Counted from the stretch's first letter, positions 1 to 7,159 are shown. The stretch: DNA of 32,588 nucleotides from Streptomyces sp. PT12 (GCF_003311645.1 NZ_QEST01000224.1:1-32588); one strand, 5' to 3'. Notes: generated by a model not told the origin, from the sequence alone. Numbers and translations: made by a program.

Positions 1-1
1 G

Positions 2-94
2 GGTCGGCGCCGCTGGACGATGCGCTGGAAGGCCCCGCTGAACGCCTTCCAGATCGCCTTCGAAGGCCGGCTCACCCCCACCACCAGCCACTGA
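2..94 (+). CDS. C-terminal fragment of a transposase (IS256/Mutator-like)
   Basis: The frame is open from the left edge and ends at TGA 92-94, giving about 30 residues. The tail has the pattern W-K-x-x-L-N-x-F-x-I-x-F-x-G-R-L, which resembles the C-terminal end of IS256/Mutator-type transposases as I know the family. Only this end is visible, so catalytic residues cannot be checked and the gene may be intact or a remnant. It sits 177 bp upstream of a methyltransferase operon on the same strand, in what looks like a mobile element. Family assignment is tentative. Confidence 0.5.
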   Translation, partial: GRRRWTMRWKAPLNAFQIAFEGRLTPTTSH

Positions 95-271
95 ACCTCA
101 ACAACCAAGATCAGCCGTTGACTGGACAGACCCCCACCCCGGCGCAGGCCACCAGCGCACCGAAGAGCTGTGGAGCAACGTCCCCCTCCGCCCGGCCCGG
201 AAGCCGTTTCGGACCACCGACCGCACACGCCACCACGGCCTGTCGGCCCAGGGAACCGAGCGGGGAGGGGC

Positions 272-1306
272 ATGACAGCGAAGCCTTCCACGCCGCGCGC
301 GTGGACATCCGTCCGGCGCGTGCGCTGCCGCGAACCGGTCACCCTGCTGACCGGCGACGCCACCCAGACGTTGCGGGCTCTCCCGGCTGGCACGGTCGAC
401 TGCGTGGTCACCTCCCCGCCCTACTGGCGGCTGCGTGACTACGCCACCGGCTCCTGGACCGGCGGCAACCCGGACTGCACCCACCCGGCCACTGCCACCA
501 CCGAGCGGGTCGGGAACCGGAGTTGCGGCCGATGCGGGGCACGGTGGAGCGACGCCCAGATAGGCCGCGAAGCCACCCTGATCGAGTACATCAACCACCT
601 TCGGCAGGTCTTCGCCGAACTCCACCGCGTCCTCGTTCCCGCGGGGACGGTATGGCTCAACCTCGGCGACAGCTACGCCGCCAACAGCGACGGCTACCCC
701 AACTCCCGCCCCGGCCAGTATCGCCAGCCCGCCCACCGGCCCCGCGCCGACCTGCCCGACAAGAACCTCCTCGGCATGCCCTGGAAAACGGCCTTCGCCC
801 TTCAGGCCGACGGCTGGCTCCTGCGCAACGCCGTCATCTGGCACAAGACCAACGCCGCCCCCTTCCCCGTCCGCGACCGCCTCGCCAACCGACACGAGAC
901 CGTCTTCCTCCTGGCCAAACAGCAGCACCACTACCTCGACCCCACCCCGCGCGAACCCGGCAACACCGAGACCGGGCCCCTCGGGCAGACCGAGCGCGGC
1001 GAGGACCCGGGAGACGTGTGGTCCATTCCCGTCACCCCGCGCCGCCGCCAGCATCACCCAGCCATCTCACCCCTCCAGATCCCTCTGCGGTGCGTCCACC
1101 TCGGCTGCCCACGTGGCGGTCTGGTGTGCGATCCGTTCAGTGGCACGGGCACCACCGGACTCGCCGCGATGCGCCTTGGACGGGCCTATCTCGGCATCGA
1201 CCTCAACCCGTCCTTCACCCAGCTTGCCGCCAGCCGCCTGACCGGCATCAGCGCAGTCCGCCCCTTGCCCAGCGGACAGGCACCCGCCCCGAGGACGGAG
1301 AGATGA
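272..1306 (+). CDS. DNA methyltransferase, beta-class N4-cytosine/N6-adenine type
   Basis: This 344-residue protein should transfer a methyl group from S-adenosylmethionine to an amino group of cytosine or adenine in DNA. The catalytic motif TSPPYW is at residues 47-52 and the SAM-binding motif DPFSGTGTTG at 287-296. Motif IV before motif I places it in the beta class, with target recognition in between. That middle region carries a possible zinc knuckle (C69, H71, C85, C88). The start is ATG 272, preceded by a GGGGAGGGG ribosome-binding site; an upstream ATG at 170 in the same frame lacks one. No restriction endonuclease is visible nearby, so it looks solitary, as is common in phages and integrative elements. 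Its stop overlaps the start of the next gene (ATGA). Confidence 0.88.
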   Translation: MTAKPSTPRAWTSVRRVRCREPVTLLTGDATQTLRALPAGTVDCVVTSPPYWRLRDYATGSWTGGNPDCTHPATATTERVGNRSCGRCGARWSDAQIGREATLIEYINHLRQVFAELHRVLVPAGTVWLNLGDSYAANSDGYPNSRPGQYRQPAHRPRADLPDKNLLGMPWKTAFALQADGWLLRNAVIWHKTNAAPFPVRDRLANRHETVFLLAKQQHHYLDPTPREPGNTETGPLGQTERGEDPGDVWSIPVTPRRRQHHPAISPLQIPLRCVHLGCPRGGLVCDPFSGTGTTGLAAMRLGRAYLGIDLNPSFTQLAASRLTGISAVRPLPSGQAPAPRTER

Positions 1307-2019
1307 GCACTCACCGCGAACCCCCGCGCGCCCTTCGCTCCGAGCGGCTGCGCGCCCACTCCCGAACGCCTCCTTCTCCTCCTTCTGCGGGAAACTGCCT
1401 CCACCCGGCCGGGCTTGAGATCATTCCGATCACCTTCCGGCAGGCCACAGAGTTCGTCACGGGCCATCACCGTCACCATCGGCCTGCGCAGGGAATGAAG
1501 TTCGCCCTCGGGGTGACGGCCGACGGCACACTCGCCGGGGTCGCGGTCGTCGGCCGTCCGGTGGCCCGCCTCCTGGATGACGGCCGCACCGCTGAGGTGA
1601 CGCGCACCTGCACCGACGGCACACCCAACGCCAACTCCATGTTGTACGGGGCGGCCTGGCGCGCCGCCCGGGCCATGGGATACCTGCGGCTGATCACCTA
1701 CACCCAGCGCCAGGTCTGCCGCAGCTGCGAGCACACCGAAGACGCCCATGTCCAACGACCGGCGCACCGGAGCCGGACGCCCCTGCCCTGCCGATGTACG
1801 CATCAAGGATGCGGTTGTCCTCTCTATGACGTCGGTGAGAGCGGAGCAAGCCTGCGCGCCGCCGGATTCCGCGCCACCGCCCACCTGCCACCCCGTAACG
1901 GCTGGAACCAACCCGGCCGACCCCGTCGGCCCCAGCAGCGAGCCGTCCCGCGCATCCGGTGGGAGATCGCCCGTCAACAACAAGCGCATCCGCGGCAGCC
2001 CTCCAGGGGACTCTCATGA
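1303..2019 (+). CDS. XF1762 family protein with a cysteine-rich insertion
   Basis: A 238-residue protein. Residues about 38-133 and 178-205 match the XF1762 family, a GNAT-like group often found in phages and mobile elements: an I-P-I-T-F-R start, the H-H-R-H-H-R-P run at 55-61, V-G-R-P-V-A-R at 83-89, and E-V-T-R-T-C-T-D-G-T around 98-107. The family's biochemical role is not established to my knowledge. Between the T-Y-T segment (132-134) and the E-S-G-A-S-L-R-A-A-G segment (179-188), which I expect to be almost adjacent in relatives, lies an insert of about 42 residues. It contains C139, C142, H144, H149, C163, C165, C170 and C172, a pattern suggesting zinc binding. The ATG overlaps the methyltransferase stop by 4 bp, so the two are probably translationally coupled. 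Confidence 0.8.
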   Translation: MSTHREPPRALRSERLRAHSRTPPSPPSAGNCLHPAGLEIIPITFRQATEFVTGHHRHHRPAQGMKFALGVTADGTLAGVAVVGRPVARLLDDGRTAEVTRTCTDGTPNANSMLYGAAWRAARAMGYLRLITYTQRQVCRSCEHTEDAHVQRPAHRSRTPLPCRCTHQGCGCPLYDVGESGASLRAAGFRATAHLPPRNGWNQPGRPRRPQQRAVPRIRWEIARQQQAHPRQPSRGLS

Positions 2020-2216
2020 GCAGCCGCACTGCGATCACCGCACCCCGGCGCGCGTCCACCGTTGCCCGCGAGGGAGCGATCCGTGTCCCCACAGGCGATG
2101 CGGGGATCCCAACCACCGGCCTTGACCTGCGCTTTCGTCTCGTCATACGGTCGAAGGACCGCAGGGAAGCCCGGCACAGGGCACCGCTCCACCAAAGCGG
2201 GGGCACCCGTGGCTGA
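2016..2216 (+). CDS. small hypothetical protein of the mobile element
   Basis: A 66-residue basic protein of unrecognised family. The ATG overlaps the previous stop codon (ATGA) and is preceded by an AGGGGA ribosome-binding site in the end of the XF1762 gene, which is the main reason to accept it. It overlaps the next gene by 8 bp. No membrane segment, signal peptide or known motif is visible. The continuous chain of overlaps suggests co-translation with the integrase. Confidence 0.5.
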   Translation: MSSRTAITAPRRASTVAREGAIRVPTGDAGIPTTGLDLRFRLVIRSKDRREARHRAPLHQSGGTRG

Positions 2217-2448
2217 AGACGGCGGCCCGTCCCGCCGCAGCGCGGCGCAGACCGGCGACCGTGGGCCTCAGGCCGGTCGGCCGGACGTCACCGTGATCCT
2301 CCCCGAGGAGCCACCGTTGCTCACTTCGCCCGCCGCGGCGGCTCTGCTCCGCCTCGTGTGCAACGTCGCGGACAGCACGACCTGCGCCCACCCCGAGAAG
2401 GAGGTGGGCGGCACGACACGGATCGACAGCGAAAGGAGGACAGCGTGA
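2209..2448 (+). CDS. small hypothetical protein directly upstream of the integrase
   Basis: A 79-residue protein starting at GTG 2209 in the frame that ends at TGA 2446-2448. The middle (P-P-L-L-T-S-P-A-A-A-A-L-L-R-L) resembles small proteins that often precede serine recombinases in Streptomyces elements, as I recall them. Whether it acts as a directionality factor or in another role cannot be told. The start has only a weak GC-rich ribosome-binding site and overlaps the previous gene. The stop overlaps the integrase GTG (GTGA). Confidence 0.5.
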   Translation: MAEDGGPSRRSAAQTGDRGPQAGRPDVTVILPEEPPLLTSPAAAALLRLVCNVADSTTCAHPEKEVGGTTRIDSERRTA

Positions 2449-4121
2449 CGATCGCCTTCGCCTTCGCGGGCCGGTGCTCCACCGAGGACCAGCAAGACCC
2501 CGTCGCATCGAGGAACTGGCAGCTCACCCGCGCACAGACTCTCATCTCCCCCCACGGGTCCATCGTCGCCGAGTACTTCGACATCGGCGACTCCCGTTCC
2601 ATCCCCTGGAGGCGACGGCCCCAGGCCGCCGCGCTGCTGGACGCCCTCAAAAGCCCCGACCGCGGCTTCGACGCCGTGGTCATCGGCGAGCCCCAACGAG
2701 CCTTCTACGGCAACCAGTTCGGCCTGACCTTTCCCGTCTTCACGCACTACGGCGTGCCTCTGTGGGTGCCCGAGGTCGGCGGCCCGATCGACCCCGAATC
2801 CGAGGCCCACGACCTCGTCATGTCCGTATTCGGCGGCGTCAGCAAGGGCGAACGCACCCGCATCAAGATCCGCGTCCGCACCGCCATGGCCGCCCAGGCC
2901 CGGATCGAAGGCCGCTTCCTGGGCGGGCGCCCGCCCTACGGCTACCGGCTGGTGGACGCCGGACCCCACCCCAACCCGGCCAAGGCCGCCGACGGCAAAC
3001 GCCTCCACCGGCTCGAGCCCGACCCCGAGACGGCCCTCGTCGTCACGCGCATCTTCACCGAGTACCTGGACGGCATCGGCATCTTCGCCATCGCCCAACG
3101 CCTGACCGCCGACGGCATCCCCTGCCCCTCCGCCCACGACCCCGGCCGCAACCGCCACCGTTCCGGCATCGCCTGGTCCAAGAGCGCCGTCCGCACGATC
3201 CTGACCAATCCCCGCTACACCGGCCACGAGGTCTGGAACAAACAGCGCAAGGAAGAGACACTCATCGACGTCGAGGACGTCGCCCTGGGCCATCACACCA
3301 AGCAGACCTGGAACCACAAGGACGCCTGGGTCCGCTCCGAGGAGCCCACCCACCCCGCCCTGATCACCCCGGACACCTTCGACCACGCCCAGCAGCGCCT
3401 GGCCTCCCGCGGCCCCGCCTCCACCGGCCGCCAGGTACGCACCCAGCACCCCTACGCTTTCAAGAGCCTGATCACCCACGGCACCTGCGGACGGCGCATG
3501 CAAGGCAACTGGGTCCGCGACGAGGCGTACTACCGCTGCCGCTTCCCCGCCGAATACGCCATCGCCAACACGATCGACCACCCCCGCAGCGCCTACCTCC
3601 GCGAAGCCGACCTCATTGACCCGCTGGACACCTGGCTGGCCGGAGCCTTCACCCCCCGACGCATCGAGCACTCCCTCACCGCCATCGAGGAAGCCCAGCC
3701 GCAGAGCCACCCGCAGGCCGAAGCACTCCGGCGCGCCCTGGCCGAATGCGACCACAAGCTGGCCCGGCACCGCGCCGCACTGGAAGCGGGAGCCGATCCC
3801 TCCCTTGTCGCCTCCTGGAGCCGCGAGGTCCAGGCCGAGCGCCTCACGGCGGAAACGCGGCTCAAGCAGCTCAAAGGCCCCACCGGCCCGGCGCAGCGGA
3901 TGAGCCGCCAGGAGATCCGCGACCTCGTCGACGCCCTCGGCGGCCTGCTCAATATCCTTCGCCAGGCCGACCCGGCGGACAAGGCCGAGGTGTACCGCCA
4001 CCTGGGTCTACGCTTGACCTACGACCATGAAAAACAAGAGGTGCTGGCCGAGTCCCGGCCAGCACCACGCGTGGGCGTACTGTTCGTGTCCGAGGGGGGA
4101 CTTGAACCCCCACGCCCTTAA
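2445..4121 (+). CDS. int: large serine recombinase (site-specific integrase)
   Basis: A 558-residue integrase that should catalyse cut-and-rejoin recombination through a 5'-phosphoserine link. The catalytic serine is S12 in G-R-C-S-T-E-D, with the active-site arginine region G-E-P-Q-R at 81-85. A recombinase domain follows (G-G-R-P-P-Y-G-Y onward), then a zinc-ribbon region and a coiled-coil stretch of about 70 residues near the C-terminus. The start is GTG 2445, well placed after AAAGGAGG, with its TGA overlap to the previous stop. One oddity is that the first zinc-ribbon pair reads H345-G-T-C348, where CxxC is usual. The last 11 residues are read from antisense tRNA-Leu sequence, so the stop lies in the tRNA gene. 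This is what integration at the tRNA 3' end would produce. Confidence 0.93.
   Translation: MTIAFAFAGRCSTEDQQDPVASRNWQLTRAQTLISPHGSIVAEYFDIGDSRSIPWRRRPQAAALLDALKSPDRGFDAVVIGEPQRAFYGNQFGLTFPVFTHYGVPLWVPEVGGPIDPESEAHDLVMSVFGGVSKGERTRIKIRVRTAMAAQARIEGRFLGGRPPYGYRLVDAGPHPNPAKAADGKRLHRLEPDPETALVVTRIFTEYLDGIGIFAIAQRLTADGIPCPSAHDPGRNRHRSGIAWSKSAVRTILTNPRYTGHEVWNKQRKEETLIDVEDVALGHHTKQTWNHKDAWVRSEEPTHPALITPDTFDHAQQRLASRGPASTGRQVRTQHPYAFKSLITHGTCGRRMQGNWVRDEAYYRCRFPAEYAIANTIDHPRSAYLREADLIDPLDTWLAGAFTPRRIEHSLTAIEEAQPQSHPQAEALRRALAECDHKLARHRAALEAGADPSLVASWSREVQAERLTAETRLKQLKGPTGPAQRMSRQEIRDLVDALGGLLNILRQADPADKAEVYRHLGLRLTYDHEKQEVLAESRPAPRVGVLFVSEGGLEPPRP
4087..4121. other. probable attachment-site junction of the integrated element
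   Basis: The integrase reading frame runs into the 3' end of the tRNA-Leu gene and stops there. An element integrated at a tRNA 3' end keeps the tRNA whole and places its integrase beside it, as seen here. The T-arm dyad could serve as the imperfect inverted repeat that serine integrases bind. The other end of the element, with its repeat of the core, is outside the window, so the exact core cannot be set. Confidence 0.55.
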
Positions 4122-4171
4122 TCGGGCACTAGCACCTCAAGCTAGCGCGTCTGCCATTCCGCCACCCGGAC
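4087..4171 (-). tRNA. tRNA-Leu (anticodon GAG)
   Basis: Read on the minus strand, the 85-nt gene has a 7-bp acceptor stem (GTCCGGG with CTCGGAC, one G-T pair), an anticodon stem CTAGC/GCTAG around loop TTGAGGT giving anticodon GAG, a long leucine-type variable arm, and a T arm of GGGGG-TTCAAGT-CCCCC. The 3' CCA is not encoded. The 3' end is overlapped by the integrase gene at 4087-4121. Confidence 0.95.
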
Positions 4172-4318
4172 GGGGTGTCTGTGCAACGGGTTGGCCGTTG
4201 CGGTGACGGGGAAACCATATCAAGCTCAGGGGGGTGCTCTCACTCGCGTTCCGGCCGGTGGGCCGGGTCAAGGGCCGTGTGGGGACCCGGAGTCGGTGAG
4301 AACGAGGAGGCTTGGGCC

Positions 4319-5074
4319 ATGTCAGGAGGCGACGCCTGGATCCGGCGGTTCCACCCGGCGCCCGAGGGGCGCACGCGCCTGGTGTGCTTTCCGCACGCGG
4401 GCGGTTCGGCCAGCTTCTACCATCCGCTCTCGGCCGCCCTGCACCCCGACATCGAGGTGCTGACCGTGCAGTACCCGGGGCGCCAGGACCGCAGGGGCGA
4501 GCCGTTCGTGACGGAGATCCTGCCGCTCGCCGAGCGCGTCGCCGAGGCGCTCGGGCCCTGGCAGCGCGAGCCGTGGGCGTTCTTCGGGCACAGCATGGGG
4601 GCGGTGCTCGCGTTCGAGACGGCGCGCGTGCTGGAGCGCACGCCGGGGGCGCCGCCGTTGGCCGCGCTCGTCGTCTCGGGGCGCCGTGGGCCCGCGACAT
4701 GGCGTGACGAGGCGTTCCACCGGCAGGACGACGAGGGGCTGATCGCCGAGATTCGGCGGCTGAACGGCACCGAGAAAGGGGTGCTCGACAACGAGGAGCT
4801 GCTGCGGATGGTCCTGCCCGCGGTGCGCAACGACTACCGCGCCATCGAGACCTACCGCGGCGATCCGCTGGCCAGGATCAACGCCCCGATCTCGGCGTTC
4901 ATCGGCGACCGCGACCCCAAGTCCACCGTGGCGGAGGCCGAGCGCTGGGCCGGTCACACGCAGGCGGGCTTCGACCTGCACGTCTTCGACGGCGGGCACT
5001 TCTATCTGGTCGATCGGCAGGTCGAGGTGGTGCAGCGCATCACCGACTGCCTCAAGCGCGCCGCCGGTCGCTGA
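4319..5074 (+). CDS. type II thioesterase (alpha/beta hydrolase)
   Basis: A 251-residue editing thioesterase that typically removes stalled or wrong acyl groups from carrier proteins of PKS or NRPS lines. Visible motifs are F-P-H-A-G-G-S at 24-30, the nucleophile elbow G-H-S-M-G with S92, an acid in G-D-R-D-P (D197 or D199) and H227 in D-G-G-H-F-Y. Length fits the family. The start is ATG 4319, with GAGGAGG 8 bp upstream; the longer in-frame ATG at 4175 lies against the tRNA gene and is unlikely. The partner synthase may be the PKS at 21783, but a nearer partner could have been lost when the mobile element inserted. The 3' end overlaps the convergent ATP-binding gene by 23 bp. Confidence 0.9.
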   Translation: MSGGDAWIRRFHPAPEGRTRLVCFPHAGGSASFYHPLSAALHPDIEVLTVQYPGRQDRRGEPFVTEILPLAERVAEALGPWQREPWAFFGHSMGAVLAFETARVLERTPGAPPLAALVVSGRRGPATWRDEAFHRQDDEGLIAEIRRLNGTEKGVLDNEELLRMVLPAVRNDYRAIETYRGDPLARINAPISAFIGDRDPKSTVAEAERWAGHTQAGFDLHVFDGGHFYLVDRQVEVVQRITDCLKRAAGR

Positions 5075-5684
5075 CCCGGTGCGCCTCCTCGTCGGCTGCC
5101 GAGGCACCGAGCGACTTCAACCATGAGGGGCCGCTGAGGAGTTCGAGCAGGAGCAGGAGTCTGGTCAGCGGCTCCCACTCCGCCGACGCGTCCGGGGGGA
5201 CGAGCAGCGCCCACACGGCCTTGCCGTGCCGGTCGGGCGTCGTCCAGCCCCAGCGCTCCGCGAGCGACTCCAGCACATGCAGGCCGCGGCCCGACTCCTC
5301 GAAGTGATCGGGCTCCTTCAGACGCGGGACCTCGGTGCCCGGGTCGAACACCGCGCACAGGACCGAGCCCTCGCAGTGCACGAACGTCAGCAGGATCGGC
5401 TGCCGCGGCGTGGCGGGCGGCAGCGGCGCGCGCTCGCCCTGCCGGGGCAGGCCGTAGCGCATGGCGTTGGTCACTAACTCCGAGACGATCACGGTCGCGT
5501 CGTCGGTGAGTGCGTCAAGTCCCCAGCCCGCCAGGGTCGTTCGCGTCATGCGTCGTGCGGCCGACGGCGTCTGTGGCGCGTCGGACAGCGGGAACGTCGC
5601 GAACCCCGCCGTGTTCACGGCCCTGCCTCCCGGTAGCTGCCCGGCATGGAGCGGTGCCATGGCGGCGAACGGGAGAGCTGGCAT
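5052..5684 (-). CDS. ATP-binding anti-sigma-factor-like protein (HATPase_c_2)
   Basis: A 210-residue protein of the RsbW/SpoIIAB-like single-domain ATPase group, abundant in Streptomyces. The N-box reads S-E-L-V-T-N-A-M-R-Y-G (about 67-78), followed by a D-P-G-T box and the G-R-G-L-H-V-L segment of the ATP lid. Such proteins may bind sigma factors or anti-sigma antagonists; the partner here is unknown. The ATG at 5684 has GGAGGT at ideal spacing; the open frame extends much further upstream but without support. Codon 70, within the N-box, is TTA (plus 5475-5477), so translation should depend on the bldA tRNA. It is divergent from a DUF397 gene. Confidence 0.85.
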   Translation of the reverse strand: MPALPFAAMAPLHAGQLPGGRAVNTAGFATFPLSDAPQTPSAARRMTRTTLAGWGLDALTDDATVIVSELVTNAMRYGLPRQGERAPLPPATPRQPILLTFVHCEGSVLCAVFDPGTEVPRLKEPDHFEESGRGLHVLESLAERWGWTTPDRHGKAVWALLVPPDASAEWEPLTRLLLLLELLSGPSWLKSLGASAADEEAHRVSDRRRA

Positions 5685-5766
5685 CAAGACCTCCGCGACG
5701 TAGTGACGTGACCCTCGGCGGCGACGGGTGCGCTGGGTCCATCCTTGTGGACCCAGCGTATCGCTG

Positions 5767-5826
5767 CAAGTACACCTGAAAGAACGAATGTAAGAACAGC
5801 TGCAAGAACAGGTGCAAGAACGCTCG
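5767..5826. repeat. five tandem 12-bp iterons in a divergent control region
   Basis: Five consecutive 12-bp units start at 5767, 5779, 5791, 5803 and 5815. Each has the form nAAGAACnnnTG, with unit 1 reading AAGTAC and the last ending CTCG. They lie in the 220-bp gap between the divergent ATP-binding and DUF397 genes. The even phasing suggests cooperative protein binding, perhaps by the XRE regulator encoded just downstream (inference). Confidence 0.75.
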
Positions 5827-5851
5827 GTTCGTGGGCAGAATTTGTTCAGTA

Positions 5852-5882
5852 GCCGCCCACACCCCACCCCACCCCGGGCGGC
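5852..5882. promoter_or_regulatory. C-rich stem-loop with quadruplex potential upstream of the DUF397 gene
   Basis: A perfect 7-bp stem GCCGCCC (5852-5858) / GGGCGGC (5876-5882) encloses three C4 runs. On the minus strand the runs at 5856-5875 form G4-T-G4-T-G4-TGT-G3, a canonical intramolecular quadruplex pattern with loops of 1, 1 and 3. It sits 10 bp upstream of the GAGGAG ribosome-binding site of the DUF397 gene, so it could act in the promoter or the untranslated leader. Confidence 0.5.
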
Positions 5883-5904
5883 GCGACCCCACAGAGGAGT
5901 GCAC

Positions 5905-6147
5905 ATGCCGAGGTTCGCCAACGGTGTCCCCGCCGCCCTGATCGAGGAAGCGGCCTGGCGGAAGAGCGCGCGGAGCAACCCCAACGGGAACTGTGTGGAG
6001 ATGGCTGGCCTGCCCGGTGGCGATGTGGCCGTGCGCAACTCCCGTGACCCCGAGGGCCCCGCGCTGATCTACACCCACGCCGAGATGACGGCGTTCATCC
6101 AGGGCGCGAAGGACGGCGACTTCGACGACCTGGTCGCCGCCGACTGA
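5905..6147 (+). CDS. DUF397 domain protein
   Basis: An 80-residue protein of the DUF397 family: W-R-K-S-A-R-S-N-P-N-G-N-C-V-E (about 19-33), V-A-V-R-N-S-R-D-P (about 43-51) and a short F-I-Q-G-A-K-D-G-D-F-D tail. DUF397 proteins are small actinobacterial proteins nearly always encoded next to XRE/DUF5753 regulators, and genetic work on abaA/whiJ-like loci ties such sets to development and antibiotic control. The start ATG 5905 has GAGGAG upstream. It is followed 90 bp later by the XRE regulator. Confidence 0.9.
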   Translation: MPRFANGVPAALIEEAAWRKSARSNPNGNCVEMAGLPGGDVAVRNSRDPEGPALIYTHAEMTAFIQGAKDGDFDDLVAAD

Positions 6148-6237
6148 CCGGCTCACCCTGAGTGGCGCCTGAGCGACTGTACGCCTCGCCCGAACAGTGC
6201 AACACTTGGGCGCGAATTCAACACTCAGGGGACACAC

Positions 6238-7159
6238 ATGGCGTCAGCTCAGGCAGGGCGCGCCTCGGCGGTGCGCGACATCCTCGCGCACCCGCGGGGC
6301 GGACCCACCGTTCTGCGGATCGTGCTCGGCACCCACCTGCGGAGGTTGCGCGAGGCGTGCGGCATCACGCGCGAGGCCGCGGGGGGACGCGATCCGCGGT
6401 TCGCACGCGAAGATCAGCAGACTTGAGCTGGGCCGGGTGGGCGCCAAGGAGCGGGACATCGCCGACCTCCTCACGCTGTACGGGGTGGACGACGAGTCCC
6501 AGCGCGAGCAGTTCCTGACGCTCGCCCGGCAGTCCAACGTGCCGGGCTGGTGGCAGCGTTACAGCGACGTCCTGCCGCCGTGGTTCGAGACGATGATCGG
6601 CCTCGAGGAGGCCGCGTCGGTCATCCGCACCTATGAGGTGCAGTTCATCCCCGGGCTGCTCCAGACCGCCGACTACGCGCGTGCCTGCATCAGGCTCGGC
6701 AACCCCCGGGCCTCCGACCGCGAGGTCAACCGCCGCGTCGAGCTGCGGATGGAGCGCCAGCGCTTCCTGATGGAGCCGGGAGCGCCCAAGCTGTGGGCCG
6801 TGGTGGACGAGGCCGCGCTGCGCCGCCCGCTCGGCGGCGACGAGGCGATGCGCCAGCAGATCAAGCACCTGCGCGAGCTGTCCGAGCGGCCGAACATCAC
6901 CGTTCAGATAGCGCCATTCCGGATCGGTGGGCTGGCCGCCGCGGGCGGGCCGATCACGATCCTGCGCTTCCTCGAGCCCGACCTGCCCGACATCGTGTAC
7001 CTGGAGCAGCTCAACAGCGCTCTCTACCTGGACAAGCGGGACGACGTCGAGGACTACCTCGCGGTCATGGACAGCCTGTGCGCCACCGCCGAGCCCCACG
7101 GCAAGACGGCCGAGCTGCTCGACCACATCAGGCTCAGGGACGAGCTGAAGCGCAGCTGA
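6238..7159 (+). pseudogene. XRE family regulator with DUF5753, broken by a +1 frameshift
   Basis: The N-terminal HTH part starts at ATG 6238 (AGGGGA upstream) and is read in one frame up to TGA 6424-6426. The rest of the HTH (D-A-I-R-G-S-H-A-K-I-S-R-L-E) and the whole DUF5753 region continue in the next frame to 7159. Removing one G from the six-G run at 6371-6376 joins them perfectly as E-A-A-G-D-A-I-R-G-S-H, the normal family sequence, giving about 306 residues. The downstream part is otherwise intact, so the lesion is recent, a sequencing error, or a slippage-controlled switch. In homologs this protein is the DNA-binding partner of DUF397 and ATP-binding neighbours. Confidence 0.85.

Noticed and set aside
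2268-4001. 577-codon minus-strand frame opposite the integrase
   Set aside because: Antisense shadow of the serine recombinase, without motifs or a ribosome-binding site.
6200-6225. Two CAACACT direct repeats 19 bp apart upstream of the XRE gene
   Set aside because: Short, only two copies and not clearly placed against a promoter; could be chance.
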